Shown one piece after another: positions 34,001 through 39,474 of a stretch of DNA of 64,000 bases. The stretch is from Sorex araneus (taxonomy: Eukaryota; Chordata; Mammalia; Eulipotyphla; Soricidae), in the NCBI RefSeq assembly GCF_027595985.1, contig NC_073313.1, forward strand, positions 86,410,899 through 86,474,898. Direction: 5' to 3'. The stretch's first letter is position 1. Each line of letters starts with the position of its first letter. The notes below the pieces were generated by a model that was not told where the DNA came from, ran no database searches, and saw nothing but the letters and a program-made list of their open reading frames with translations. Both the position numbers and the translations under genes were made by a program.

Positions 34001-35008
34001 GTACATTAGAGAAATACTGAAGCACTAAACCATATAGTACAAACCAAGAGCCAAAGTACAGAAAAGGAGATAGCATGGGTTTGGATGACTTGATAACTGG
34101 TATATAATGAGAACAGGACGGACAGAGACAAAATGGGGGGATCACAGCATGTGGAGGCAGGCATTAGTACATAGTTTATTCTGAAGAATGGTCAACCTAA
34201 CAGAAATTTTCATTATCTTACTGAAAAACAAATCCAACCAAAAGGATAAAGAATAGATTAGGTTGAAATACTTAAAGCCAAACTGTGTGTGAAAGACGGA
34301 TACTGAATACTGCAAGTTTTGGGCTTTACTTTGGGGGGGGTGGGGGCAGCCACACCTGGCAGTGCTCAGAGGACATATAGGATGCTGGGCACCGAGCGTG
34401 CAGGCAAGTGTCCAACCCGATTTACTATCGCTCCAGCCCCTGAATACTCTAAGTTTTTAAACAGGTAAGTGACATAATGAATCCCACCACATTTTAGTTC
34501 ACTTATTAGGGCTGCAGCAAGCCACTGATTACATAGAGGCACAAGGCAGGGAGATTAGCTTAGGATGGTGTGGAGTAAAACACAAAGGTTTGTTTGCAGT
34601 GAGGCTACAATCTTCTGAAAGAGTCACAAAGGACCTTGATTATGTAGGTACTCAAAATGAGGGGAAAAGTTCACGAAGTAAGCATCCCTTACCTGGAAAA
34701 AAAGTAAGGAAAAATTGATAGGAATTTCAAAATTAAAATTTAACCTGCTGTTTCCAGGTCCGAGAAATTAATTCATATTGACAGCGGCTGCCATACCAAT
34801 TAGCTGAACTGCGTTTTAATAGATGCCTCCAATGCCTTGACCTCAAGGAGTGGCGGGGGGGGGGGGGAGAAACAGAAGGGGAGCATCTCTGAATAGCATC
34901 CCTCACACTAACACAATGGACGTGTTTGCTTACTCCGCTTACAATCACTGCCGCCGTTGCAAACTTCACCCTTAGAAAAATTAGGATTATTCCGGGAAAG
35001 ATACCCAT
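689..35008 (-). CDS. SLC25A14: SLC25A14 mitochondrial carrier (BMCP1/UCP5), partial gene, seven coding exons
   Basis: This is an inner-mitochondrial-membrane carrier of the SLC25 family. The family is reported to exchange small inorganic and sulfur oxyanions, and is also called brain mitochondrial carrier protein 1 or UCP5. Exons in transcript order are 34934-35008, 27328-27421, 22587-22734, 11568-11662, 8201-8286, 3224-3319 and 689-813. Their lengths (75, 94, 148, 95, 86, 96, 125) join in frame to give codons 1-240 without a stop. The carrier signature P-x-D-x-x-K-x-R occurs at residues 60-67 (repeat 1) and 161-168 (repeat 2). The 25-residue N-terminus starting MGIFPG distinguishes SLC25A14 from its paralogue SLC25A30. 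Every intron carries GT-AG ends. The third carrier repeat and the C-terminus lie left of base 1. The long introns are filled with SINE and L1 insertions, none of which touches an exon. Confidence 0.95.
908..1238 (+). mobile_element. Two degenerate SOR SINEs (908-1076, 1084-1238)
   Basis: Both copies keep the 'catatggtctcctgagcactgccaggagtaattcct' type core in diverged form, plus A-rich ends. They follow each other within 10 bases in the same orientation, between the codon 199-240 exon and the next SINE. Confidence 0.7.
1460..1633 (+). mobile_element. SOR SINE, full length
   Basis: It starts GGGGCTGGAG, has a box-A-like 'tagcgcagcaggtag', a box-B-like 'gggtttgattcc' and a poly-A tail. A 14-bp target-site duplication 'agaaagtgaaagac' flanks it at 1446-1459 and 1634-1647. 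Confidence 0.92.
1977..2165 (-). mobile_element. SOR SINE, full length
   Basis: A minus-strand copy with the T-rich tail on the left and the tRNA-like head ending at 'cgccccagcccc'. Box B reads 'gaatcgaacctgg' on the plus strand. Confidence 0.9.
2672..3148 (+). mobile_element. Two SOR SINEs (2672-2866, 2974-3145)
   Basis: Both are near full length in plus orientation. The first has a long (A)n/G-interrupted tail. The second starts 'tggccggagcgatag' and ends in 'ccccaaaaacaaaaaaaaa'. They lie just downstream (intronic) of the exon at 3224-3319. Confidence 0.9.
3224..3319 (-). CDS. SLC25A14: SLC25A14 coding exon for codons 167-198
   Basis: The translation starts [18 protein letters not shown] and ends EGTKGLWR. 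It continues the second carrier signature: K166 is the last codon of the previous exon and R168 is here. The acceptor is 'tttag' above 3319 and the donor is 'gtaagt' below 3224. The exon is 96 bp, phase 0 at both ends. A lysine stands before GLWR where I remember arginine in human. Confidence 0.95.
3526..3813. mobile_element. Head-to-head pair of SOR SINEs (3526-3669 minus, 3672-3813 plus)
   Basis: The left copy is minus-strand and broken inside its head, at 'ccgcgtgcaaggccaaatgg'. The right copy is plus-strand, starts at 'gggtaggccc' and is more diverged. The two heads meet with almost no spacer, so the pair forms an imperfect inverted repeat. Confidence 0.85.
4030..4179 (+). mobile_element. 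SOR SINE lacking box B
   Basis: The head runs from 'ggggctggagc' to 'gccttgca' and then jumps directly to 'attcccagcatccc'. About 20 bases carrying most of box B are missing. A duplication close to 'aacactcaaatcc'/'aacactcaagtcc' flanks it. Either the internal promoter was lost after insertion or the source transcript lacked it. Confidence 0.85.
4274..4955 (+). mobile_element. Three SOR SINEs (4274-4442, 4507-4677, 4772-4955)
   Basis: The first is diverged, with a C-run in the middle. The second is full length, with a near-perfect duplication around 'gaaacactggattgg' (4493-4507) and 'gaaacgctggattgg' (4679-4693). The third is full length with an AAAAC-type tail. Confidence 0.88.
5395..6092. 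mobile_element. Three SOR-derived SINEs (5395-5535 -, 5671-5830 +, 5878-6092 -)
   Basis: The middle copy has a target-site duplication of about 25 bp containing 'aaaaagatgaattatggg' on the left. The right copy has an extra GA inside. The two minus copies are old and degenerate but keep the 'ggtgctcaagggaccata' core. Confidence 0.8.
6337..6745. mobile_element. Two SOR SINEs (6337-6500 -, 6578-6745 +)
   Basis: The minus copy ends with 'ctatcgctctagcccc' on its head side. The plus copy starts 'atggagccagagcaatagg' and ends in 'gattcaaaagcaaata'. A 40-bp SINE-tail remnant lies just left at 6279-6320. Confidence 0.85.
6805..7115 (-). mobile_element. L1 3' UTR fragment
   Basis: The minus strand ends in 'ggtgattcaataaaataaaa' and carries the 'gtattgggaatattggtgg' and 'ggaagggtgggagg' type 3' UTR motifs that recur at 10788, 22062, 31300 and 58390. 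Confidence 0.8.
7141..7318 (-). mobile_element. SOR SINE with target-site duplication
   Basis: A full-length minus copy flanked by 'gagaattttctt' at 7129-7140 and 7320-7331. Confidence 0.9.
7340..7788 (-). mobile_element. Two SOR SINEs (7340-7516, 7605-7788)
   Basis: Both are minus-strand and moderately diverged, ending in 'ctatctctctggccc' and 'ctatcacttcagaccc'. The second has a TTGTT-type tail. Confidence 0.85.
8201..8286 (-). CDS. SLC25A14: SLC25A14 coding exon for codons 138-166
   Basis: The translation is (D)[14 protein letters not shown] and onwards to [12 protein letters not shown]. This is a transmembrane helix followed by the start of the second carrier signature, with P161, D163 and K166. 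The acceptor is 'atacag' and the donor 'gtaaga'. The exon starts with two bases of codon 138 and ends in phase 0. An alanine stands before IANP where human, from memory, has threonine. Confidence 0.95.
8461..9032. mobile_element. Degenerate SOR SINEs (8461-8623 +, about 8790-8870 and 8900-9032 -)
   Basis: The left copy is plus-strand with a readable head. The right half contains two minus-strand fragments, the last ending 'ctatctctccagtcc'. A 189-codon reading frame crosses this region, but it is made of SINE sequence. Confidence 0.7.
9149..9626 (+). mobile_element. Two SOR SINEs (9149-9305, 9454-9626)
   Basis: The first is diverged. The second is full length and is flanked by 'gacattccagtca' (9441) and 'gacgttctagtca' (9627). 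Confidence 0.87.
10026..10397 (+). mobile_element. Two SOR SINEs (10026-10210, 10244-10397)
   Basis: The first has an AAAT-type tail. The second is a diverged subfamily starting 'gtggggaggcgaagaaacag' with box B 'gggttcgagtcc' intact. Confidence 0.85.
10568..11290 (-). mobile_element. SOR SINE (10568-10733) and L1 3' end (10788-11290)
   Basis: The SINE is a diverged minus copy. The L1 portion on the minus strand covers the ORF2 end (the WIKK/YYSAMLR-type region in degraded form) and a 3' UTR. It is old and has many changes. Confidence 0.8.
11568..11662 (-). CDS. SLC25A14: SLC25A14 coding exon for codons 106-138
   Basis: The translation is (G)[20 protein letters not shown] and onwards to ERLE. 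This is the second half of carrier repeat 1, with the conserved ALLRQASYG segment. The acceptor 'ttggtag' and donor 'gtcagt' fit. The exon starts with the last base of codon 106 and ends with the first base of codon 138. The donor has C at +3, weaker than consensus. Confidence 0.95.
12007..12280 (+). mobile_element. Diverged SOR-related SINE with unusual 3' extension
   Basis: The head 'gagccagaagacagtacatt' and box B 'gggttcaatcc' are clear. The usual core is replaced after about 100 bases by GC-rich sequence with repeats of 'ccctggcatc'. It may be a rearranged copy. Confidence 0.5.
12387..13019 (+). mobile_element. Composite retroelement: GC-rich head joined to L1 3' UTR
   Basis: A perfect 16-bp target-site duplication 'agaaactagaaaaaga' flanks the element (12371-12386 and 13020-13035), so it inserted as one unit. 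Bases 12387 to about 12635 are GC-rich with several CpGs. From 'acaagcttgcaatgat' on it matches the L1 3' UTR seen at 1-110, and it ends in a poly-A tail. Similar units lie at 30956-31464 and 40715-41207. Confidence 0.85.
13066..13848 (+). mobile_element. Cluster of four plus-strand SOR SINEs
   Basis: Copies lie at about 13066-13200, 13406-13575, 13596-13720 and 13730-13848. The second is nearly complete; the others are diverged or internally deleted. All have A-rich ends. Confidence 0.78.
13915..14634 (+). mobile_element. Three SOR SINEs sharing one target word
   Basis: Copies lie at 13915-14125, 14127-14362 and 14474-14634. The target word 'aaaatttcttca' stands before the first (13903), between the second and third (14462) and after the third (14636). 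The second copy is inserted in the A-rich tail of the first. Confidence 0.85.
14775..14955 (-). mobile_element. SOR SINE
   Basis: A diverged minus-strand copy, T-rich on the left and ending 'ctatccctcgagtccctgg'. Confidence 0.8.
15184..15500 (+). repeat. tRNA-Ala-like (ID-type) head with a long unknown body
   Basis: The start 'gatgtaactcagtggtgata' and later 'gaggtcctgattatgatccc' resemble tRNA-Ala-derived ID elements, not the SOR head. The next 200 or more bases, including 'ttttcaaagatgtcag', match 21171-21420. The two loci are therefore copies of one longer repeat. Confidence 0.6.
15693..15800 (+). mobile_element. tRNA-like SINE inside old L1
   Basis: It contains 'gagcacttgccttgcatgta' and 'gttctgtctccagcaccac', an ID-like arrangement, and ends in an AC-rich tail. 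It splits the L1 between 15690 and 15880. Confidence 0.55.
16402..16562 (+). mobile_element. SOR SINE nested in old L1
   Basis: A full-length plus copy. The L1 text 'gggagttga' before it is resumed as 'ggtagttgaagaac' after 17018, which marks its target-site duplication. Its poly-A tail was the landing site of the L1 fragment that follows. Confidence 0.88.
16573..17009 (+). mobile_element. Young L1 3'-UTR-only insertion in a SINE tail
   Basis: About 437 bp that match the 3' UTR of the L1 at 56195-58570 at high identity, ending 'ctctaattaaaaataaataa' and poly-A. The word 'agtggtagtt' preceded by an A-run flanks both sides (16555-16572 and 17010-17027). No ORF2 is present, so truncation removed everything but the 3' UTR. 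Confidence 0.9.
17289..17648 (+). repeat. Exact 180-bp tandem duplication of a SINE with its flank
   Basis: Units 17289-17468 and 17469-17648 each contain 'gctcctaga' followed by a SOR SINE ending 'gacccaaatagaaaaaaaa'. The unit start recurs at a spacing of exactly 180. Both units share the uncommon 'cagat(g/a)tgacccaaatag' 3' end, which favours duplication of one insertion over two separate insertions. The units have diverged by a modest number of substitutions. Confidence 0.85.
18568..18755 (+). mobile_element. SOR SINE with short internal duplication
   Basis: A plus copy in which 'ccaggagtgattcctg' is followed by 'ccagaagtaattcctg', an internal duplication. The flanks 'aaagcaaacagcaaac' and 'aaagcaaagagcaaac' are the target-site duplication. 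Confidence 0.88.
19799..19962 (+). mobile_element. SOR SINE inside old L1 3' UTR
   Basis: The L1 words 'agtgtctgctcatggg' and 'agtgcctgctatagggg' flank it as a diverged duplication. Confidence 0.85.
20639..21006. mobile_element. Two SOR SINEs (20639-20817 -, 20857-21006 +)
   Basis: The minus copy has a local duplication of 'gtccaatctcacc'/'gtctaatctcacc' at its head end. The plus copy is diverged. Confidence 0.8.
21171..21850 (+). repeat. Copy of the ID-headed long repeat and a further unclassified repeat
   Basis: 21171-21420 pairs with 15184-15500. The right part, 21742-21850, matches 63886-64000 ('gcacacaag(g/a)ctcaacc', 'agtaatctcttata', 'gaaatataacaatcttcaca'). I do not recognise the family. 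Between them a stretch with 'gcggccgc' carries no clear feature. Confidence 0.55.
21900..22255 (+). mobile_element. Two L1 3' UTR tails in tandem
   Basis: 21900-22060 and 22062-22255 both have the 'ggtggtgg(g)aat..ggcactggtg' motif and end in 'aaaataaaa' tails. The second also matches the tail of the composite element at 30956-31464. Confidence 0.75.
22587..22734 (-). CDS. SLC25A14: SLC25A14 coding exon for codons 57-106
   Basis: The translation is (G)[19 protein letters not shown] and onwards to [10 protein letters not shown](G). It holds the first mitochondrial-carrier signature, P60-x-D62-x-x-K65-x-R67, which forms the matrix salt-bridge network. The acceptor is 'ttcacag' and the donor 'gtaaga'. 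Phases are 1 at the start and 2 at the end, matching both neighbours. Confidence 0.96.
22740..23545. other. Intron without recognised repeat
   Basis: AT-rich intronic sequence of SLC25A14 upstream of the exon at 22587-22734. I see no reading frame of note, no SINE and no L1. Confidence 0.5.
23548..24306. repeat. Left arm of a 0.75-kb inverted repeat
   Basis: This arm contains a minus SINE (23548-23717), about 170 bp of otherwise single-copy intron, a plus SINE (23897-24078) and a minus SINE (24130-24306). The same order in reverse complement is found at 25134-25872. In the middle, about 350 bp of aligned sequence differ by only two substitutions and two short indels by my reading. The match ends sharply at 'ctccagcccc'. 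Confidence 0.92.
24307..25133. other. Spacer of the inverted repeat
   Basis: The 827-bp spacer contains a SINE-head remnant (24415-24482, minus), two plus SINEs (24735-24893, 24896-25078) and an AAAT microsatellite at about 25041-25077. Nothing in it is mirrored across the centre. Confidence 0.75.
25134..25872. repeat. Right arm of the 0.75-kb inverted repeat
   Basis: The mirror image of 23548-24306: plus SINE (25134-25310), minus SINE (about 25360-25535), single-copy intron, plus SINE (25711-25872). The outermost SINEs are clearly more diverged between arms than the centre. The inner SINE differs by a 6-bp insertion 'tcgctg' in the left arm. Confidence 0.92.
25880..26880. other. Repeat-poor intron
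   Basis: About 1 kb of SLC25A14 intron in which I find no SINE, L1 or plausible exon. The 71-codon frame at 25857-26072 starts in a SINE tail and has no recognisable product. Confidence 0.5.
26880..27195 (+). mobile_element. Second SINE family, long variant
   Basis: It shares the 3' part 'gctaaaatctcagggct' and 'aatggagac' with 63799-63885. It carries two 'cctggcaagct' units and a different 5' end, 'gtggccgcatcgtggcc'. A short L1-tail-like piece follows at about 27223-27300, directly before the coding exon. Confidence 0.6.
27328..27421 (-). CDS. SLC25A14: SLC25A14 coding exon for codons 26-57
   Basis: The translation is [20 protein letters not shown] and onwards to ASIVAEF(G). The internal Met at codon 36 begins the shorter isoform known for this gene (MSGLNWK). 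Helix 1 of the carrier fold starts here. The acceptor is 'tttctag' and the donor 'gtaaga'. The exon starts in phase 0 and ends after one base of codon 57. Arginine at codon 28 replaces the lysine I remember for human. Confidence 0.96.
28068..28857. mobile_element. Four SOR SINE copies
   Basis: 28068-28238 is minus, with 'tctgtcatttt'/'cctgtcatttc' flanks. 28409-28590 is plus. 28620-28708 is a plus 3' fragment and 28711-28857 is plus and diverged. Confidence 0.82.
29436..29669 (-). mobile_element. Second SINE family with SOR-type tRNA head
   Basis: On the minus strand it begins with the same tRNA-like head as SOR ('cacagtgggtagggtg', 'cccgggtttgattcc'). It then switches to a different body with 'ggcaagcttc', 'atatgccaaaaacag' and 'cccgctcgagcaaatt'. 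The flanks 'ctaattataagg' (29424) and 'ctaattataggg' (29670) form a target-site duplication, so this fused form is one element. Confidence 0.8.
29958..30122 (-). mobile_element. SOR SINE
   Basis: A diverged minus copy ending 'ctatctctccagccc'. Confidence 0.8.
30798..30942 (+). mobile_element. SOR SINE with internal deletion
   Basis: The head is present, then box B and part of the core are missing. The A-rich tail (30905-30942) received the composite element that follows. Confidence 0.8.
30956..31464 (+). mobile_element. Composite retroelement, second copy
   Basis: An 18-bp duplication with one mismatch, 'gaaaaagaggtgcct(t/c)gt', flanks it (30938-30955, 31465-31482). The first 180 bases are GC-rich and unlike L1. 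From about 31215 the L1 3' UTR tail is shared with 12387-13019 and 22062-22255. It has a poly-A end. Confidence 0.83.
31856..32716. mobile_element. Three SOR SINEs
   Basis: 31856-32018 minus and diverged; 32039-32212 plus and near full length; 32547-32716 minus and diverged. Confidence 0.82.
32910..33082 (+). mobile_element. SOR SINE, well preserved
   Basis: A full-length plus copy with intact box B 'gggttcgattcc'. The flanks share 'aaaattatgat'/'aaaataatgat'. Confidence 0.9.
33090..33620. other. Intron without recognised repeat
   Basis: AT-rich intron 1 sequence of SLC25A14, with only short A-runs visible. Confidence 0.45.
33622..33788 (+). mobile_element. SOR SINE
   Basis: A plus copy flanked by 'aacataaacacac' and an 'aacacacac' word. 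Box B is intact. Confidence 0.87.
33790..34320. other. Intron without recognised repeat
   Basis: Intron 1 sequence of SLC25A14; I see no conserved feature in it. Confidence 0.45.
34325..34441 (-). mobile_element. SOR SINE with internal deletion
   Basis: A minus copy shortened in the core. 'ctgaatactgcaag' (34303) and 'ctgaatactctaag' (34440) are its target-site duplication. Confidence 0.87.
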
Positions 35009-35180
35009 TCACCCTCTGGGTAGCAGGATCTTGCCAGGTCCTCGGCTGTCTGTGCGAGTTCGTGGAGAGAAGGGAGGCGCCTGAAGGAGGCGGCCTCCCA
35101 GGGGGGTCGAGGAAGCAGGGTTCAATCGTAGAAGTAAAACCACCGATGCCAGAAGAGTGAAAGACAGGGAAGGGGCTCAG
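34934..35180 (-). CDS. SLC25A14: SLC25A14 exon with the long-form start codon (coding 34934-35008)
   Basis: ATG at 35008-35006 opens codons 1-25, [20 protein letters not shown] and five more, ending at donor 'gtaagc'. This N-terminus matches the long BMCP1 form as I remember it. A pyrimidine-rich stretch with 'cccctcag' above 35180 is the likely acceptor, making 35009-35180 5' UTR. The base at -3 of the ATG is T, so initiation context is weak, which fits known use of the internal Met at codon 36. Confidence 0.9.
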
Positions 35181-35309
35181 CTGAGGGGAGAGAGAGATCA
35201 AAGGACCGTTAAGCCCCTCCCAAGCCGGGAACCAAGCCAGCCGGCCCCGCGCAGCTAGGCGCGGCCCAACCCCGCTCCCCAGCCTGCAAGTCCAGGGGCT
35301 CCCCCTCAC

Positions 35310-35462
35310 CTGCTCGGGCTCATCGGATGACTGGGAAGCCGAGGCTCCCACGATCGGAAACGCTACCGCAACGCCAACCCGGAAGCACTGCGACCAGCGG
35401 AAGTAACTAAGGAGTCGCCGTGGCAACCGTGGCGCAGCCATTAAAACCCCACCTTCCGGAAG
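35310..35462 (-). other. SLC25A14: SLC25A14 first exon (5' UTR, inferred)
   Basis: A strong donor 'gcag|gtgagg' ends this exon at 35310. The 5' limit is inferred from promoter motifs near 35453-35480. An ATG at 35441 opens an upstream frame that, if spliced to 35180, runs 44 + 82 codons across the main start. Confidence 0.65.
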
Positions 35463-35770
35463 CCTGAAAAAAGATGGCGCGAAATAAGAGGAAGGATGAC
35501 TAGGGGGTTGGCGGGAGGGGGGCGGGGGGCTCGGCCTCCTGGTGGCGTAGATTCCTAGAGGGTGTCGCTTCGCTCTCGGGAAGTGCGGGAAGAGGGCGGT
35601 CAGGTAGGAAATGAGAACTTGGCAGCTTCTGCAGTTACTGAAATCTGTTTCGCCAGCTGGGGACCGATTTGTCGCCTAGTCACTGTTTTCCCTTCCCACC
35701 CACCTCCGTAGTTCTGGCGCGAGGAAGGGTGGGTAGCAGAGGGGCGCCTGCGCACAGCGTACGAAGACGG
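35310..35770 (-). promoter_or_regulatory. SLC25A14: CpG-island promoter of SLC25A14
   Basis: GC- and CpG-rich without a TATA box. It has a palindromic ETS site 'cttccggaag' at 35453-35462, a YY1-type 'aagatggcgc' at 35471-35480 and an NRF1-type 'gcgcctgcgc' at 35744-35753. These are typical of housekeeping and nuclear-encoded mitochondrial genes. The YY1 word reads in plus orientation, so a divergent plus transcript is possible. Confidence 0.75.
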
Positions 35771-35993
35771 AGGGAAGGGGGTGGGGCGAGGGACTAAAAC
35801 GGAAGTGGGGAAATCAGTGGGTGGGGGAGGGGGCGTCTGTGAAAGAAAGTCAAGATCGGGGGCCGATAATTTCTATACAGTGGGGAAGAGACATTGTGTA
35901 GCCCCAAAACCAAAAGAAAAGAACATAAAAGAAGCTAATAAACCTCGGCAACCCTATGCTCTGGGAGTTAGGAATTTAAGAATTAGGCCTGAG

Positions 35994-36505
35994 GGGCCCA
36001 GAGAGATAGTAAGGTAGTACTGCAGGTAAAGCACTCTCGGTTTGATCCCCCGCATCCCATATGGATCCCCGTGCACTGCCAGGAGTGATTCCTGAGTGCA
36101 GAGCCAGGAATTTCCCTTGAGCACTGCAGAGTGTGGCACAATAAACCGAAAAAACAGAAACAAAAACACCCAAACATGATCTTAAAAAAAAAAAAGCGAA
36201 GCTTTTTTTTTTACAGTAGGTAAGGCGCTTGCCTTGCATTCTGTCAACTAAGGTTCAATTCCCAGTTCTGTGCCTCCAGAAAAAAAAATCAAGAATGAAA
36301 ATAACATAGTATTCCAAACCGGGAAACTGTTTGAGGGGAGGAGGTGGTTTTGGGGGGCCACACCTGGTAGGTGCTTAGGGTTTGCCTCTGCCTCTGTTCA
36401 GGGATCGTTTCTGGTGATGCCTGGGAGACCTTATGCGTTAAGGGGAATCAAACAAGAGAGGCAGTTTGCAAGGCAAGCCCTTTAATCCCTGTACTATCTC
36501 TTAGG
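35994..36505. mobile_element. Three SOR SINE copies
   Basis: 35994-36150 plus; 36212-36290 plus, truncated after box B; 36332-36505 minus and diverged. Confidence 0.8.
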
Positions 36506-36521
36506 TGTAAGAACGGGAAAA

Positions 36522-36704
36522 CTGGGCTCGAGCAATAGCACAGCAGGTAGGGCGTTTGCGTTGCACGTGGCTGACCCGGGTTCGATTCCCAGAATCTCAT
36601 GGTTCCCCAGCACCGCCAGGAGTAATTCCTGAGTACATGAGCCAAGAATAACCCCTGTGCATCTCCGGGTGTGACCCAAAAAGCAAAAAAAAAAAAAAAA
36701 AAAA
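36522..36704 (+). mobile_element. SOR SINE with long poly-A
   Basis: A full-length plus copy with an uninterrupted A-run of about 21, a sign of recent insertion. The flanks share 'ggaaaact'. Confidence 0.88.
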
Positions 36705-36876
36705 AGGAAAACTTCTGTAGTTAACTGTGATTACAGTCACATAAATAATACAATATCATACGTCAATTATATCTCACTAAAACTGAGAATCAATCATAAA
36801 TTTAAAAATTAGAGTATTTATATTTTCATGAAAAAGTACTATTAAGAGTGAAAAGGCAAGCTCCAAACTGGAAAGT

Positions 36877-37060
36877 TGTTTTTGGTATTTTTTATTGCGT
36901 GTGGTGGGAAATCCAGTGATACTGAGGGCTTACTTCTGGCTCTGTGCTCAGGAATCACTCCTGATGGTACTGGGGAGGACCCCATGTGATGCTGAGAACT
37001 GACTCAAGGTTGGCAGCATGTGAGGCACGGACACTGCTCACTGTATTATCCCTCTAGCCC
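36877..37060 (-). mobile_element. SOR SINE
   Basis: A diverged minus copy ending 'tatccctctagccc'. Confidence 0.8.
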
Positions 37061-37301
37061 AGATAGTGATGAACTTTTGTTTATGATCCTATGTAAGTTG
37101 TATAGGTACAACTTCAAGCCTTTTCAAAATATGTTACCATAACACACCTACCATCTAAGTCCATAGGACCTCCTACCCCTTCAGTCCTCATTCTTTCTCA
37201 TTGATGACCTTAGAGAAAAATTCACAGCTATCCTACAAAGTCTCCTATCCAGTATAAAGAACTTGTCATAAAAAAAGACAGGCAAGTCAATATTTTTTCC
37301 A

Positions 37302-37351
37302 TTTCTTTTTATTTATCAAATCACCTCAGTGATTTGATAAATAAAAAGAAA
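37302..37351. repeat. Perfect 23-bp inverted repeat with 4-base loop
   Basis: Arms 37302-37324 and 37329-37351 are exact reverse complements, with the loop 'ctca' at 37325-37328. The arms are AT-rich. A short direct repeat 'agctcaaca' follows at 37351-37370. No family is recognised. Confidence 0.95.
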
Positions 37352-37805
37352 GCTCAACAAAGCTCAACATTTTAGGTGGAAAATATTATTGAAAGGCATT
37401 TCATAAGAGTATATCCAAATGACCTATATGTATATGAATGTGTTTATCATTATTGGTCATCTAGAAAGTTAAAATCACAATGCATGCCCACTAGCATGGC
37501 CAAAGTTGAAAGCACTAGATACAAGGGGATGAATAAAAGTCTCTCTCTTGAAATGGCTGCATAGTTTATTCTTTTTGCACTGAGGGCAGTTTCTTACTAC
37601 ATTTTAGCCAAAGGCTGCTTTCCTGCAACATAACCCTCTCCACATGTCATTTACAACATGGCTATATGTTTCTTCCAGGCAAACAGGAGAGTATCTGAGA
37701 TGAGCTTTTATTAACACAAAGAATAGTGGGGCTGCTATTTTCTGTTATTTTGTTCTTTTTTCAAAATCACAATTGGTTTTTATATTATTAAAAATGGCAA
37801 AATCA

Positions 37806-37982
37806 GGGCTGGAGCGATAGCACAGCGGGGAGGGCATTTGCCTTGCACACGGCCGACCCGGGTTTGATTCCCAGCATCCCATATTGTCCCCCAAGCACCG
37901 CCAGGAGTAATTCCTGAGTGCAAAGCCAGGAGTAAACGCTGAGCATCGCTGGGTGTGACCAAAAAAGCAAAAAAAAAAAAAG
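37806..37982 (+). mobile_element. SOR SINE, well preserved
   Basis: A full-length plus copy with CpGs kept in the head ('cacggccgacccggg'), so it is probably young. The flanks share 'taaaatcag'/'caaaatca'. Confidence 0.9.
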
Positions 37983-38169
37983 GTAAAATCAGACTTGCTC
38001 TTCAAGCCCATGTTATCTCTTGAACATGTATCTTGCTGGCTATGTTTCTTTGCTGCTTATTTCCAATCTGAGAAGTCTGTGTTCTATCTTGAACAAATAC
38101 TTTTTTCTCTCTCTCCTCACATTTTTCTAAATAAATTTCAATAAAATTGTCTTATGATAGTTGGAAAAT

Positions 38170-38785
38170 TATCATTCTAGACAAGAACTGGGTGCTGAAA
38201 AGAGGTGAAGTGATATGCATGATAGCTCTTCAGTAACAGTACTGCAAACTATAGTGCCTAAAAGGAAGAGAGAGAGAGAGAGAGAGAGAGAGAAGTGCTT
38301 GTAGGGGGCTGGAGCAATAGCACAGCGAGTAGGGCATTTGCCTTGCACACGGCCGACCCGGGTTTGATTCCCAGCATTCCATATGGTCACCTAAGCACCG
38401 CCAGGGGTGATTCCTGAGTGCAGAGTCAGGAGTAACCCTTGTGCATCGCCGGGTGTGACCCAAAAATAGCAAATAAAAAAAAGAAAAGTACACTGGGGCT
38501 GGAGAATAGTACAGGAGGTAGGGCGTTTGTCTTGCACGTGGCCGACCTGGGTTCAATTCCCAGCATCCCATATGGTTTCCCGAGCACCACCAGGAGTAAT
38601 TCCTGAGTGCAAAGCCAGGAGTAACCCCTGTGCATCGCTGGTTGTGACACAAAAAACAAACAAACAAAAAAACAAAAGTACATTGGTGAAGGGATGGGTG
38701 TTGGAACATTGTATGACTGAAACTCAATGGTTAACATATTTGTAGCTGTGTATCTCAAGGTGGTTCAATAAAAAATAAATTTTCA
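38170..38785 (+). mobile_element. L1 3' UTR split by two SOR SINEs
   Basis: L1 3' UTR sequence at 38170-38300 continues at 38686-38785. SINEs lie at 38307-38482 and 38495-38672; the second is flanked by 'aaaagtacact'/'aaaagtacatt'. An (AG)n run at about 38265-38293 belongs to the L1 part. Confidence 0.83.
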
Positions 38786-38863
38786 CAGTGATTCTCTAAT
38801 AAAAAATTTTTTTAAATTAAAAAAACTTGTCTTGCTTCACCAAAACAAAATAAATAGCATGTT

Positions 38864-39400
38864 CTGGGCTAGAGTGATATTATAGAGGTTAAGCCTTACA
38901 AGCTGCCCACTCAGGTTCGATCCAGGGCATTCCATATGGTCCCCAGCCGCTGCCAGGAGTAATCCCTGAGCACTGCCAGGCAGGGGCCCAAAATCAGGAA
39001 AAAGGTTTTTCACAGCACTTCATTTAATCTAAATATTAAAAATAATAGGAATTCAGAATATAATAAACATAAAAATTATTAATGAGATTATTCATTTTTA
39101 TTGCAAGTTTTTGTGTACACTCATGTCAATTCATATTAACTACATTTTATCTGCTCAAAAGCTATATGTGTATTGGCCATTGTACTGAACAGCTGAGGTC
39201 TAACTCATTTAGACCTTCTCTAGCATTTATCCTGGCCTCTCAAAATCTTCTGACTCCTAGAAACTCAAAGGTGCTCATTAGAAGCACATCCCAGCATCCC
39301 TTATGGTCCCCCTCAGCCCCAGCACTTCTGGGAGTAATTCCTGAGTGCAGAGATCCAGGAGTAAGTCCTGACATCACCGGGTATGGCCCAAACACACACA
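38864..39400 (+). mobile_element. Two diverged SOR SINEs (38864-39003, 39282-39400)
   Basis: The first is shortened. The second lacks its head and ends in a CA-rich stretch. Confidence 0.75.
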
Positions 39401-39474
39401 TGTACACGGGCGCACGTACACACACATACATACACTATCCCAACTCCCTCTGAAAGAGGCAGTTTAAGTCCTTT

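Noticed and set aside
689-35008. Assignment to the paralogue SLC25A30 or to UCP1-3
   Set aside because: The MGIFPG N-terminal exon and the residues [19 protein letters not shown] fit SLC25A14 as remembered; SLC25A30 starts near the internal Met and differs at these positions.
34908-35441. 177-codon minus frame as a separate gene
   Set aside because: It reads through an intron with a strong donor and acceptor; only its exonic parts could form an upstream frame in the SLC25A14 leader.
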